From assembly GCA_034401795.1 (NCBI GenBank), contig CM067369.1, forward strand, positions 86,950,506 to 87,014,505: DNA of 64,000 nt. The letters are read 5' to 3'. The position numbers were made by a program, and so were the translations under genes. This DNA comes from Chaetoderma sp. LZ-2023a (taxonomy: Eukaryota; Mollusca; Caudofoveata; Chaetodermatida; Chaetodermatidae). A model generated the notes under the pieces. That model searched no databases. It was not told the DNA's origin and worked only from the letters and a program-made list of their open reading frames with translations. Positions 21,401-35,300 of this stretch are shown here, one piece after another; position 1 is the first letter of the stretch; every line of letters starts with the position of its first letter.

Positions 21401-24400
21401 GTTCGATCCCCCGACCGGGAGATGGTGATCAACAAATTAAACTAATGGGTGCATGACTGTCGGCTAAGTTAGCACATGGAAATTGAAGCCGCACGTTGCC
21501 AGTGCGTCAATAAAATAAAAATACATACATACATGTGACCATACATACATACATATGTACATAGATATGTGTGTGTGCGTGCATGCGTGCGTACATACTA
21601 CATACATACATACAAGGAAAATACTTTGAATCCCATGATTGGAACTCTAATATCAGGATCTTCAAGCTCCACACCTATGCGCATTTTCTCCAGGTATTTC
21701 AGTAAGCCACCAACAGCCCGGACCTACAACCGAAAGAATTCACAATCTGGCAAACTGACACCTTGATCACTATTTGGCAAGTATAATAATTACACGGCAT
21801 CTGCACCGAGAGGTGAATGTGGATAGATGAATGTGTGGGATAGTGGATTATGGTGGATAGATGGATGTGTGGGATGGTGGGTTATGGTGGATAGATGGAT
21901 GTGTGGGATAGTGGATTATGGTGGATAGATGGATGTGTGGGATGGTGGGTTATGGTGGATAGATGGATGTGTGGGATGGTGGGTCATGGCATTGATGGAT
22001 ATATGGATGTGTGGGATGTTGGGTTATGGTAGATAGATGGATGTGTGGGATGGTGGATAGACGGTTGGCTCATAAGGCGGTGAGCTCGTCGGTGGGCTGG
22101 GCAGACTCACTGACATAAATGAATAGACATTGATTGATTGGTTAGCTGGTTGATTGATTGATTGATAGATTGATTGATTGATTGATTATGGCTCTGGATA
22201 AGTTTGTGCTGGTCTGGAATGATGAGTTGGTTGGTTGGTTGCATTTCACAGCTACAGCCCCTTGATCAGTGATAGGGCCTACTACGGCATATGCAGAGAT
22301 AAAGCAACCATCCTGCTGAACAATCACTGGTACAATACTCCCAAACAAGAACAAATGTGTGGCATGTAGATTGGGGGAGGTTATGAAAATTATTATCCTT
22401 ACAAACAATTTTTTGTGCTATGATTTACAATACAGAAAATAAGAATCTATAATTGCTAATTGCACTACCAGTACTCAATATTATTTGTACAGTGGAGCAT
22501 CAAAAATGTTTAGAGTTATAATGGTTCGGTTCAGAATACATCTTACCCTATGGTTCCTTCATCTATGCTTTGCCCACATTCTATCTTACTATGAGTCTTA
22601 TTATGGATGAGGGCATGAAAAGGGCTGACATTCGCAAGAGGGTGTGTCTGTGGCCATAGGTACTCAGTAATTATTACACAATCCTTTCTTTTGACAGCCT
22701 GGATGATGCTACTGGATATATTGAATGCATTTGTACTCAAATAATCATAAGTAGGACTACAGTAGAGCTCTTAAATAAGTTAATATGTTTCCAAAACAGA
22801 AGCATGTTAACTAGTACAATTTTGAACACAATTTAAGAAATGTTCTGTTGAATTTTTTGACACAATCAATCTTAAAATCCAATTATGTTCAAAATATTTA
22901 AGGTTTTATTTTATTTTGGAAGCTTCTAAGTTATTTTTTAGTTGTACTGTAATTCTATCAGATGCATAAGTATGGCTAATTATTCATATATAAATGCGAC
23001 ATTTAACAGTATATTTTTTTAAATGCCACAAAGATAAATATATCTGTCAAGTATTTATTACTTTTATTAGTGTATCACAAGCTTCCAGCACTGGTAATCA
23101 GTTCAATTTGGATGACAAATGCTTTTGTCATATAAAGGGGTACTAACAAGATAGTCTATTGGATTGACTTCTCTAGTAGCCTTTTGTCATATAAACACAG
23201 CTTTCAGCCCATTTTAATATTTCCTGATAAAGTACACGTGTAATATTGTATGAAAGATTTTCATTGATTATATCACGTGTAAGAAATATTTTCGTTGGTT
23301 AGATAACTCGTAATATGCCCCGTGACACCGTAAATGTTTGCTAGCGACGGCGTAAATGTAAACACAACAAATATGTTTTATTCTACCTAGCTATGAAATA
23401 CATTTGTAAATTTGGATGATAGATGCTGGAATTTTATAAGTTGGATTCTAAGTCCGAAATTTCAACTCCGAAATAACGATGTTGCTTTATTTGTCATTAT
23501 TTTTTGTGACGCATTGGTCAGAACTCTTAGCAAGTGATGCGCCACAGTGACGAAAACGAACAGCGCAAAATGGTGCGGGTTTCAGGGATCAACTTTATTG
23601 GAAAATTTGTCAAAATATCAATTTATACATAACTAGAATCTTAAACTCGGTCCCATTTCATATCACTATTATCAACCACATCAAAAATTATTATATTGCA
23701 CTCGCTAAAGCGTGTGCAATGGGATAATTCTTGAATTGGTTGATAATAATGATATGAAATTGGACCGAGTTTCAGATCCTCTATCTACGTTCAAAAAATG
23801 TTGCTGAAACCTGTTACTGCCTATGACAACACAAGTGTCCAACAGTCTACAAACACTTATGTCTCATGGCTTAATCCTTACCACTACGATATTGAAATTT
23901 TTAATTTTCAAATTAAAGCAAAAGATGAACTTGCATTTATTTTGCAAAAGATTTGGTGGAAGCATCATCTTCCATCAAGATTGTTGAAAAATGTACACTA
24001 TTTTCTTTGCTACTGACACGTAGGATATAGAATATTGACATCAGTGTGCTAAGGGTTAATCCTCCAAGCCTAAAATTTGTTCATGAAAATGTTTCTCATA
24101 GAAAATGTCTATTTGCAGAGCAATATATTATTTTTGAAAATTTACTGCTGGGAGGGCTATTATCTGTTATCGAGCCAGTCATTCAAGCGCTAAATTTTCA
24201 TAAATACTCTTCTTTTGACTTTCAAATGGACATTCAATGATCAAATGGTTTAGCCAGTTTGAGTCTTAACCCCTTAAGCTTTAAATTTTTTCAAGGAAAT
24301 TTCACTTTTCTCATAGAAAATGTCCATTTGCATACCAAGAGATTAGTTTTGAAAATTTATCACTGGAATGACTGGCTCGGTTATCGAGCCAGTCATTGTA

Positions 24401-24779
24401 GTGATAAATTTTCAAAACTAACCAGTAATCTTCCATCGGTGTGCAATTGGACATTTCTCAGGACCACTGGTGAAGCCGTTTTTGGCTATTAATGAGTGTT
24501 AAAATGGTTAAATCTTTGTGTGTCTGTCAGCACCTGTGGTAGGTAGTTTTATAACATGTAAATCACTGTCAGCTCATTATCCTGTTTGAAAATGACCAGG
24601 ATGCAATGCATTTAAGCATGAATTACCAGATATTTAATAATAACAGGATGATGAGATCTTTCTGATACACCCACACACACACACCAAACAGCCCATGGCA
24701 CTCCAAACCACAATCATTGAGGCTGTTAATAAATAGAACGAAAAGAGGAGCAAAGGCAGGTTGCTTGATACATAAAATC

Positions 24780-24840
<61 letters not shown>

Positions 24841-26362
24841 GTACACTATTTTCTTTGCTACTGACACGTAAAATATAGAATATTGACATCAGTGTGCTAA
24901 GGGTTAATCCTCAGAGCCTAAAATTTGTTCATGAAAATTATGTATGATGAAAATTTAAAATTCTGTCCAAAAGTTGTACGAATTGTATGTCTGGAACTTA
25001 ATCAACATTCTGTTGAATATTTTGAAACTAATTTGACTGGGAGCTGTTGCTGCATAAAGATTAAAGAAACAATGACATTCTGTTTCTGTTACTTTCAGAA
25101 TAACCCTCAGATTTGTAACAATAGCATATATGCAGAGTACTTAATAACTCAAGGACATATTAATATAATTTTTATGTAGAGAACTAAATATGCAGGACCA
25201 TTATTGCTAAACTGTATTGGAGAGCAGTCAGGGTGAGCCACTAGTGTGTTATCTATTGGACAATACAGAGTAGGCTAGATCATTCACCTACTCTCACACC
25301 CATTATCATAAATTTTAACACTCTCAATACCACAGACCAGACATAGAACATTCTTTAAAGTGTAAAAAAATTAGGTTTAATATTTTGAAACCAATTTCAC
25401 TGAAAGCTGTTATTGCCTATATATGCCAGCAACACCTTACAGTTAAAATAGTTTCAAAATAGTCAACATTCTACGCGCCTCGTTGCATGGAAATTATGAT
25501 AATTTGCAAGTGACGATTCTTATCTATTATCTGTACTTGGCTAAACATAGATGACGAGCTAAAATTTTTCATCAAACATTCTGGCAAATATCTCATAAAA
25601 ACTCGCCAAGAATTTCATTTGTGCATATTAAGTGCACGTATAATGTCAAATACAATACATTCAAAATTGAAATAATCAATCCATAAAGGCTGAGCCTTAT
25701 GGAGAACTTATTGTATTGATTTTTATATCTGTTTTGTAAATATTTTCGTCTATTTTTAAAAGCTCATTGTGATCATCATTGGATACTATCCAATGTAGAT
25801 AAAATTGTTATCTTTGGCATACCAGAGTAATTATTTTTTAGAAACTGGACAAGCAATTAACCCTTTACTGCTCAAATTTGTTCAAGAAAATCTCAATCTT
25901 TTCAGCGAAAATGTCCACTTAGAAAAATATATTTTTGAAAATCCACCACTGAAATGACTGGCTCGTTTATCGAGCCCAGTCATCCCAGTGCTCGATTTTT
26001 AAAAATTGTCTTCTCTTGTTCTGCAAATTTCTGTTTTTGTCAGCTTTAGTGTTAAATGGTTAAGAGCTCCATGTAAAATGTTTTGAGATTTTGACAAGAA
26101 CATTAAGGCTAATCCTCATCAAGCTCAATGGGTCAATGAAATTCAAGAATGTTTGTAAAATTACAAGTTGGATGGTTCTCTCTTTTGTAGTATAAAATCA
26201 ATACATTTGATACATAGCCAGCTCTGTCCATTGAGTGCCACCTGTGTTGATGAACCAGTAGCATGTGATCAGACAATGCACTCCCTTAAGAAAGCAATTA
26301 TTGTAGATTGTATATTAACAAACACTGGTCTTTAGTGGCAACCATGTGGTCCTTCCTAAGTA

Positions 26363-26394
<32 letters not shown>

Positions 26395-29300
26395 GAGGGG
26401 GGTGGGGGTGGTAAGCCATGTTTAACGCTATACTGGTCACATCTGGTTAAGAAAATTAAAATTTGTTTTCAGTGAAAATTCTTTTATTCCAGGCCAAGAA
26501 AACCTTTTTGCAAGTTTACTACTGAAGTTACTGGCTCACTTTAGCCAGTCATTTCTATGGTAAATTATTTTCAAAAATAGTCTTTGCTTGGCCTGCAAAC
26601 CAAGATTTCACAAGACCACTACAGAAGCTTGTTTAGGTCAGCCTGACTAATAATGGGTTTTCTCAAAGCATTGAATTAAATCATTTAGCACCACAGACAT
26701 CATACAATTTCAATATGACACAATACAAATTCTGTTTGATATTCTGTAAATAATTTGACTGTAAGTCATCGCTGCTCTAGGCATCACAATTGCTTTCAGC
26801 ATATATAAGATTCTGCGTGACTGTCTTGAAATTGTGAGAAAGGAAATTCATAAGTGAAAGGAACAGTTCTGTTGAAGTTTTTTATAAGGAGTAATTTGAG
26901 TAAAAACTTTTGCCATCAGCGACACAAAAGTTTTGGTCACATTATTTTCTATACATTCAGCACTAATTTTGACATTGATAATAATTCTGTATGCTCTGAC
27001 GGCCATCCTGGTGAGAATATATCCAGGCTTTTGTAACACAACAAAAATACTAAGCCACTCAATTCACTGTTTGCTATATGTCACCTGATTTAGATATCTC
27101 AGTTTAACCTATTCATTCCCATGGCATGTGGGTTCCTTAGTAAACAAGGTTAGCAGAGATACATCCCTCCATTGGGTATTCTTAATAGTATCTCTTTAAC
27201 GCTAATGCAGTCATTGCTCTAGGGAACCGGTTCCTCCATTCCTATAGAGAACATATAAACGAGTCTGTGAGCATGCACACTTATGCTACTATGCATGCGA
27301 CCGAGTCCAAACCTTCATTAATTAATTTTCTGTATTACAGGAAACACCTAATTTAGATCTCAACAAATCCTGTTTTAAGGCACACGATGTTCGTGGTATG
27401 ACCTTTTCCATCGAATTCTATGCAGATCTATCAGTGGACGACATTATATAAGTTGCAGTATAAATGTCAGAATCTACATTATTTTTATCTGAAAGATTAG
27501 ATTCACTTCACAGTCTGTGACATTTCTAGTTTCGCCACTCAAACCTAGGCTCAATTGCCTAGATTCTTTAGTCAGCCGTCTTCTTCACTTTCTCGTCTTC
27601 TTCACCATCTCGCGTCTGTTTTTAAATTCTCTTGCCGAGATTTTCTAATTATCATTATTTTAGTGTATTTTGTTTAGAACATTTGTTTGTTCACGCTCTT
27701 TTAGTTGATTTTAGTATTTTTGGTGATTAACCTTTCATTCCTGATTTGCAAATTACCAACCCACCTAGTATTTGGGCTCTGACCAATTTTATGTTTTAGC
27801 AAACAGTGAATTTAGTGGCTTAATATTTTTGTTGTGTTACAAACGTTTTGTTAGCTTACTACAATACTTACCACTCAATTCACTGTGGCCCACCACTCAT
27901 TGTTAAATTGCAAATCATTATTAAATTTTGTGGAATTAATTAATGACGGCTTGGACTCGGTCGCACGCATAGTAGCATGTGTGCATGCTCACAGACTCAT
28001 TTATATGTTCTCTATAGGAATAGAGGAACCGGTTCCCTAGAGCAATGACTGCATTAGAGTTAGAGATACTATTAAGAATACCCAATGGAGGGATGTATCT
28101 CTGCTAACCTTTATTACTAGGGAACCCACACGCCACGGGAATGAATAAGTTGAAATTTCCTGACAGCCATCATTGTGCCATATGGGTTGCATTGAATTTG
28201 TTTTGCTTACTTCACATAAGATACAACACATTCATAGCTGGGCAAATCAATCATCCTTCACTGACAATAGTAATTCAAATATAAATTTGAAAGCATAAAA
28301 CCACAGGAATGTCTGGTATTTGATGAGTATGTTAATTAGCAATTTAACACAGGATGTTCCAGTGCCACAATTTTAACGCAACTTAAATAATACAGGAAAG
28401 CTGTTGAATATTTTTAAACTAAAAAGACTTGAACCTGTTGCTGGCACTCTGGTACAGGCAGCAACAGCTCCCATTCAAATCAGTTTCTGAATATTCAACA
28501 GTGTTGTTTACATCATAAGCAATGGATAAATCCTGTTTTAGCTATGCCCCGTCCATCTCTACCTAAGCTCCACCCTCGCTTTGCCCGTGTTGGGATCGAT
28601 CAAATCTCAATTTTAGACAACTACATGTATACAGGTAACCTGTTGAATATTTTGAAACTAATTTGACTGGAAGCTGTTGCTGCCTACTATGGCAGCAACA
28701 GCTTCCAGTTAAATTAGTTTCAAAATATTCAACAGAATATTTATTAAATAGTAAAGACATACAGATCGTACAACTTGACGTACTATTAAGCTTTTATGAC
28801 GGACTAAATCGTGTCATTCATGACATAATTGATTATGACATCAGCCTACATGTGACGTTGTTGATTATGACATCATGATTGATTGATAAACGGGATTCCT
28901 CTATTTGTTGTCATTTCTGGAATGTGAAGCTAAAGGGTTTAGTCTAAAAGCCATCTGTATATATATATTGGAATTTTAATGTATGTCATAAAGCTATCTC
29001 CTACATGTAGATGTAGCTAGTAATTGTATAACAAATCAATACCATGATTAAAGGCGAAAATTAAAATTTTCGCCATTAAAAATCGATTGGTTCCATGTAC
29101 TCCAGTCTCTCTGTCTGTCGGCATCCAATCTTGTTTTAAGTTTTGGGCTTAGCTTAACATACAAATGTATCGTCTTATATCTTGACATGGCTTCACCCTA
29201 TTGGGACTAAACTTAGACAGATGCTTCCTTATTCCAATGGGTATTGAGCACAATGGTGTTGAGGTCATGACGTCTAATTTCAAGGTCACTGTAACCGTGA

Positions 29301-32300
29301 TATCAAATTTCTTTTTTTATGGTTAAGTTTTTGGGTTTAGTTCAACATATCGTCTTATATCTCGACATAGCTTCACCCTATTTGGACTATTAACTCTGAC
29401 ACATGCGTCCCTATAACAAGGGGATAAAACACAATGATATTGAGGTCAAAGGTCAAGACCACCCTAACCTTGGTATAAAACCCAATTGTTTCCGGTTAGG
29501 TTTATGGCTTTGCTTACTACATCGTCTTATATCTCAGGATTGGTTCAGCTTATTGTGATTAAACTTGGACACATGGTTATATATATCAACCCGATACAGC
29601 TTAACCCTACCAAGGTCATTAGCTTAAATGTCAAGGTCACTGTGACCTTAATATAAAACTATCCTTTTCGGTTATATTTTTGGTTTATCTCAATATAATG
29701 TCTTATATCTCAGGATTGGTTCAGCCTACTTGAATTTAACTTGGTCTCATGTATACCCATAGATATTAACTTGGCGAAATACAATGATATTATGGTCAAA
29801 AGTCAAGGTCATTGCAACATTTGTTTTTTCCTGTTCATATGTCACCATGCCCTGGTTGCGCATGTGTAGGCCTCGGTTTGTAGCTCTGTCCACGCTACCG
29901 TTTAGGGCACTGAAGAACCTCTGCCAAGAGACATCGTTCTGACGCTTAGACATACCTTTGGCTGAGCATTTCACCTTCCCAGCGAGGCTCTCCACGTAGT
30001 AGCACTTGGAACAGAGAGCGATACCACGGTTGCCTTCAAACTCGAGCTTGAACAGTCCCGGAGTCCGTCCAGACCACTTGCCCCAAGCTAGCCACTCCCG
30101 CTTATGAGCCTCATACTCTGCTCACATCTCAGGGCGAATGACGCAGAGTCTGTGTCCATCTGGAGGTACTCGAAGCTGTCACGAGGCACATAGTGATCCA
30201 GGAAGTCGTAGTAGAACTCCAGCATCCTCAGCTTCGCGAGCTCATATACGGCTATCCCCACCTGGAAGGGGTGACAAATGGTGATTTTGGCCTTGCGACT
30301 CGTAGGACTCGCCGATCTCCTCGAGATCCTCGAACCATGCACTGCGGAGGGCTCTATCTACCACTTGTTCATCCTTGGTGAAGGTCGTGTTGCTGTGATG
30401 CTCTAGAGCCTCGATGAGCTTGCCGTAAGCACTGTTGCCTAGTAGCTTGAACAGATCTGCCAAGAGCACTTTGCTCTTATCAACATCTCCTGTATGATGA
30501 GCATCGGTAACATTGTTCACAAACCACTCAAAGGGTCTCTGCGGCTTGTAGTCTATTGTGCGGTAGACAGCTGTAATCTCTAGCCCATGGGCAGGTACCA
30601 CTTGAGTGACGGTGCATACAAGAGCTTCCTCTTGGCTGAGAGTGCGCCGACTAGTTTACTGGTTGTGGGACGTTTCCTACCTGTTTTCTCTAGGTATGTG
30701 AGCATCTCAACAGATACTGCCTCAGCTGGAATCTCTGTTGTAGAAGAGAGGTGGCATTTCCTCGAACTTCGCTCACAGTGCCTTAGGAACCTCTATGTCC
30801 ACTTCAGCGAAACCGAACCAGTGGTCAGCCAGCAGATCCTTCTTAAATCGTGCTACGTCGCTAGCACCGGACCACTGCCGTACTGTCTCCTTACCACATG
30901 GCATCTCTTTAGCCATCGTAGACAAGTACAGAGCATTTGCGTCATAGCCGAGTAGACGTTTGCAGACCTTACCGCCACGGATTCGAGTCACGTCTGCCTC
31001 GTGGTATCTGGTGAAGACAATGCTGGGTCCACCAACAACTGGATCTTTCAGCATCTCGTAGGCCTCCTTGCCCGGAGAGTAGGGGCTAACATCCGGCATG
31101 TGCTGAGCGGTTCCACGTAGGAGGTACTGCAGTGACACCCCTGGGAGAGATACCGCATCTTTGAGGATGTCTATTTCTCGTTCTGTGTAGAACTCCCGCA
31201 TCCGCTCTAGGGCTTTGATGAATGAACTGACATCCAGGTTGTTGTAGTATCGCAGCCAGTCGGCGAATGTCCGCATTCCGTGCTCGCTGAATGTCTGTTT
31301 GCACTGTTTCCACACTGATAGCTTCAGGAGGTAGCCACCCTTGAGCTTAGACCACAACGCTGGGTAGTCGGGGAGTCCGGGATAATTAAGCCTCTCGGGT
31401 GTCGAACCATTCATATGGGAATCAGCTCTTCTGCTGTGTACATCCATAGGCTTTGATCCATGCCTCGTAGGAGACTCCTGGGCCAAGGTAGTTCAAGACA
31501 TCGAGAAACCTAAGCTCGGGGGTGATGAGGAACATTGTCTGGTTCGCTTTCTTGGCGACTTTCACTGTGCCAGTACTGTTGGTCAGCTCATCCACAAAGT
31601 GCTTCTTGATCAGGTTTAGGTCATAGCGGCCAGAGTTGAAGCCTAGCACCGGGACTTGGTCACACCACTCGGTAATCAGTCGCTGCTGTCGTTTTGTGAG
31701 CTTGTCAAGGTCTAAAGGTATGAACTGTTCCCTGACATCTGTACGGATTCTGTGTGCTCGCCTGGTAATCTCATCCATGAAAGCCTTGATCAGAGCTTCT
31801 GGGTCAGGATTGCAGAGGTGAGTTGGCTCACTGGTGGAGCCTTCCAAGGAGCAGCTGACTGACACAGAGATCGGTATGTGGGTACTCTCAATCGTGAGAG
31901 TCTCCGTAGGATGAGTCTTGGCACCATCTAGGAGTGCCTCAAAGTCATAGACGATGAAGTGCGGGTATGAGATGGTTCGAACTCGTTTAGGGACGCTTGG
32001 ACAGCGTTTTATACAGCACTCCAACTGTACCACAAGCGTGCATCCAGATGCTCTCAGCTTCTCCTCTCTCAGGACTGTCTTGGGGTATCTTTGTTCGGCA
32101 TCCTCACCTCGCTGGTGCTGAGGGCATCCGTGCCAGTGACAGCCATGGAACTGGTAAACGGTGTTGGTAGTCGGATCATAACCATCTACGGGAGCCCCCT
32201 CGATCCAACGCTCGCCACCGTGCCCACACTCTACATGGTGTATGTGTGTACCTCTGTTTCTCGACTCATACCTGACTCAACGAGTAGCCGCTGAACTGGA

Positions 32301-35300
32301 TGGTTGGGGTGGATAGAAGGCTTTCTCATATGCAGACTGTGGTGCATCAACCTTCTCCCCAGGGCACTCTATGGTTGTTTTGCCGCCTGTACAACGGTCA
32401 GCATGACGCTGAAGATTCGGGGCCTTTGTGAACCTCTGCTGACAGTGACTGCAGACTAGTGTGTGAGACAGCTTGGAGATGTTCTTGATATAGAAGGCAT
32501 GGTGGTCGTACACTCCGATGGTCATAGTGTCACGGTAGTGGGCCGCTTGCCTGATCAGGTGCCAGGTGCCCTCTTCGGTTGGTTCATACACGCGAATCCC
32601 GATCTTCGCGAAGAACTCTACCTTATCCAACTGATCCATAGAGGTTTTTGGAACATCAGGCATAGGTGCGCGGGCGCTGTAGAACTGTCTAGCGAGCTCC
32701 TCTCTCCTCACCTTCCATCTCACCCAGACACTCATTGAGAATCTGCTCACCCTCTCGCCTCATGCTCCGGGCTAAGGGTTCAGACCTCCCCATCACTCAC
32801 TTAGTGATCCTGCGTAGGGCAGGTAGGCCCTCCATTGGATGGTCTGCCATCCGCGTCGCTACAGCTTTGGCTCGTAAGCTAGGCGTCACCTCCTCATCCA
32901 ACTGATGAAGCTCACGTCGCCGCTGTGCTTTCTTGTGGAAGTTCTCAGGATCATCTCTGGTGGTCGCTGGAAACCGTCCCATCTTCACTGATCGTCTCAG
33001 TCGAGCAATGAATTCCTCGGCACGGGCCTGTCCAATCATCTGGAGCAGGTCGGCTTTCTTGGGCTTAGAGTAGCCTCTAAGGCCAAATTGCCTTGCCATA
33101 GCGCGAAGCTGTGCAACAGTAATCATGGTGTATATATACCACTGAGTATGCTTGTCTCTAAATGGACGTTCAGACCCTGTAATGCGTGCTTGATCACAAG
33201 CTATACCACTGAGTATGCTTGTCCCTAAATGGACGTTCAGACCCTGTAATGTGTGCTTGATCACAAGCTATACCACTGAGTAAACTTGTCTCTAAATGGA
33301 CGTTCAGACCCCGTAAAGCGTGCTTGATCACAAGCTATACCACTGAGTATGCCTGTCTCTAAACGGACGTTCAGACCCTGTAATGCGTGCTTGATCACAA
33401 GCTATACCACTGAGTATGCTTGTCTCTAAATGGACGTTCAGACCCTGTAATGTGTGTTTGATCACAAGCTATACCACTGAGTATGCTCGTCTCTAAATGG
33501 ACGTTCAGACCTTTTATGTGTGCTTGATCAGCTCGTATACCACTGAGTATGCTTGTCTCTAAATGGACATTCAGACCAAGGCGATCAGCTGGTATATCAC
33601 TGTGGTTGCTTATCTCTAAATGGAAATTCACACCATTCGCAGCCACGGGAATGAGATCAAATTCTGCGTCTACCCGAACGCCCGGCGACGTAGATAACTT
33701 TTTGCTCGAAAACATTTCTACCGGGACGCGGCGCGACGTATATGGTAAAAAGTTATCTACCGGAACGCGCCACGATAAATAATTGGGGCAAAAGTTATCT
33801 ACCGGGACGCGCCGCGACGTAGATAATGCGTCGCGACGTAGATAGCTGTGGGGGCCACGGATCGCCGATTGGCTGTCCCAGAGCTTGAGATAGCTGTGGG
33901 GGCCACAGATCGCCGATCGGTGCCCAGTAGGGGCCTGCCTTGCGTAGAGGGCCGCGACGTAGATAACTTTTTTGTTCGAAAACATTTCCACCGGGACGGG
34001 TCGCGACGTAGATAACTTTTTTGTTCGATACATTTCTACCAGGACGGGCCGTGACGTAGATAACTTTTGCCCCATTTATTTATCTACGCCGAGCCATATG
34101 TGCTTGAGGTGGTATCATTTTGAGGTGGTATCATTTTGACTCCGGATATACTACTCTATATCAATGACATTGAGATTAATAAAGTGGATAAATTGCGCTC
34201 TCAGAAAACTGATGAAAAACTTAATGACAATGAAGTTTATCAACTGCGCAGCGTAGCTGGACAATTGAACTGGATTTCTGATCAAACCAGGCCTGACATG
34301 GCTTATGATACATGCGAAGTTAGAGTTTCTATTAAGAATTGTACAATATCAGATCTAATCAAAGCAAACAAATCAATTAAAAAGCTGAAGTCTGAAAATG
34401 TTATTAGTTTCCAAACATCGGCGATCTATCTAAAGGAAAGTTGATTCGCTTTAGTGATGCTTCTTTTGGCAATCTTAGAGACAATGGATCTCAGGGCGGC
34501 TTTATCATTTTTCTGCTCAGCGAGAATGGAAAATTTGCACCAATTTCATGGCAGTCAAAAAAGCTTAAGCGCATTGTAAGAAGTACTTTAGCAGCAGAAA
34601 CATTATTATTATTAGATGCTGCTGAATCATGTTGCTAAATCAGATCTGTTATTGGTGAAATTTATGGACTATCTACAAATAGTGACTTTTTACCAATGAT
34701 TTGCATCACTGACAACAAATCGTTAGTTGATGCTGTTTATTCAACTACGTCATTAACAGATAAACGTCTCCGAATTGATATCAGCATTGTTCGTGACATG
34801 TTAGCACAAACGGAAATTTCTAAAGCTGTATGGATGACAAAAGACAAACAAATAGCAGATTGTCTGACTAAGAATGGCGCTTCCAGATTCAAGCTTCTTG
34901 AAGTCTTGAATGGAAGTGTTAGTTTATTTTAGGTTTCCGGAGTGTAGTGTAAATAAATGTAAATAAGTTTTATTTTGATTCTTTCCGTATTGATTGAAAA
35001 ATATAATTTGAACCAATAAAAAGAAAAACTGAGAGATTGTGAATAAGTCAATGGTTAGGTTCCCGTGTCAAAACAATTAGTGTCTAGGACTTCGCGAGCA
35101 TCAAAATAATTAAGATACATTTACATAATTAAGTAATAGTCACATTAGGCGGGAAAAAGTAAGATGATGACTATTTAGGTGTGGCAGGAATAAAGTTAGA
35201 TAGTATGAGGATGCGGACAGAGTTAGTGTTCGGGTTGAATAAGAGCGTGTGTGTTTATATGGAATAATAAAATGGTGATTCAAAAGGAATAATTCAAGCG

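Noticed and set aside
18835-21613. Functional tRNA genes at the B boxes
   Set aside because: A and B boxes are present, but no cloverleaf with a sensible anticodon arm could be drawn and the heads are followed by SINE bodies and tails.
22142-22740. Two minus-strand open stretches with exon-like wording
   Set aside because: MSH5 exons 5 and 6 join directly in phase with no residues missing; I recognise no family in them.
24623-24889. Two frames made of Ile-Tyr repeats
   Set aside because: Translation of the (AT)n microsatellite.
33395-34075. 226-codon minus-strand frame with repeated '[12 protein letters not shown]'
   Set aside because: It is a translation of the 67-bp and GC-rich repeats, not a protein gene.
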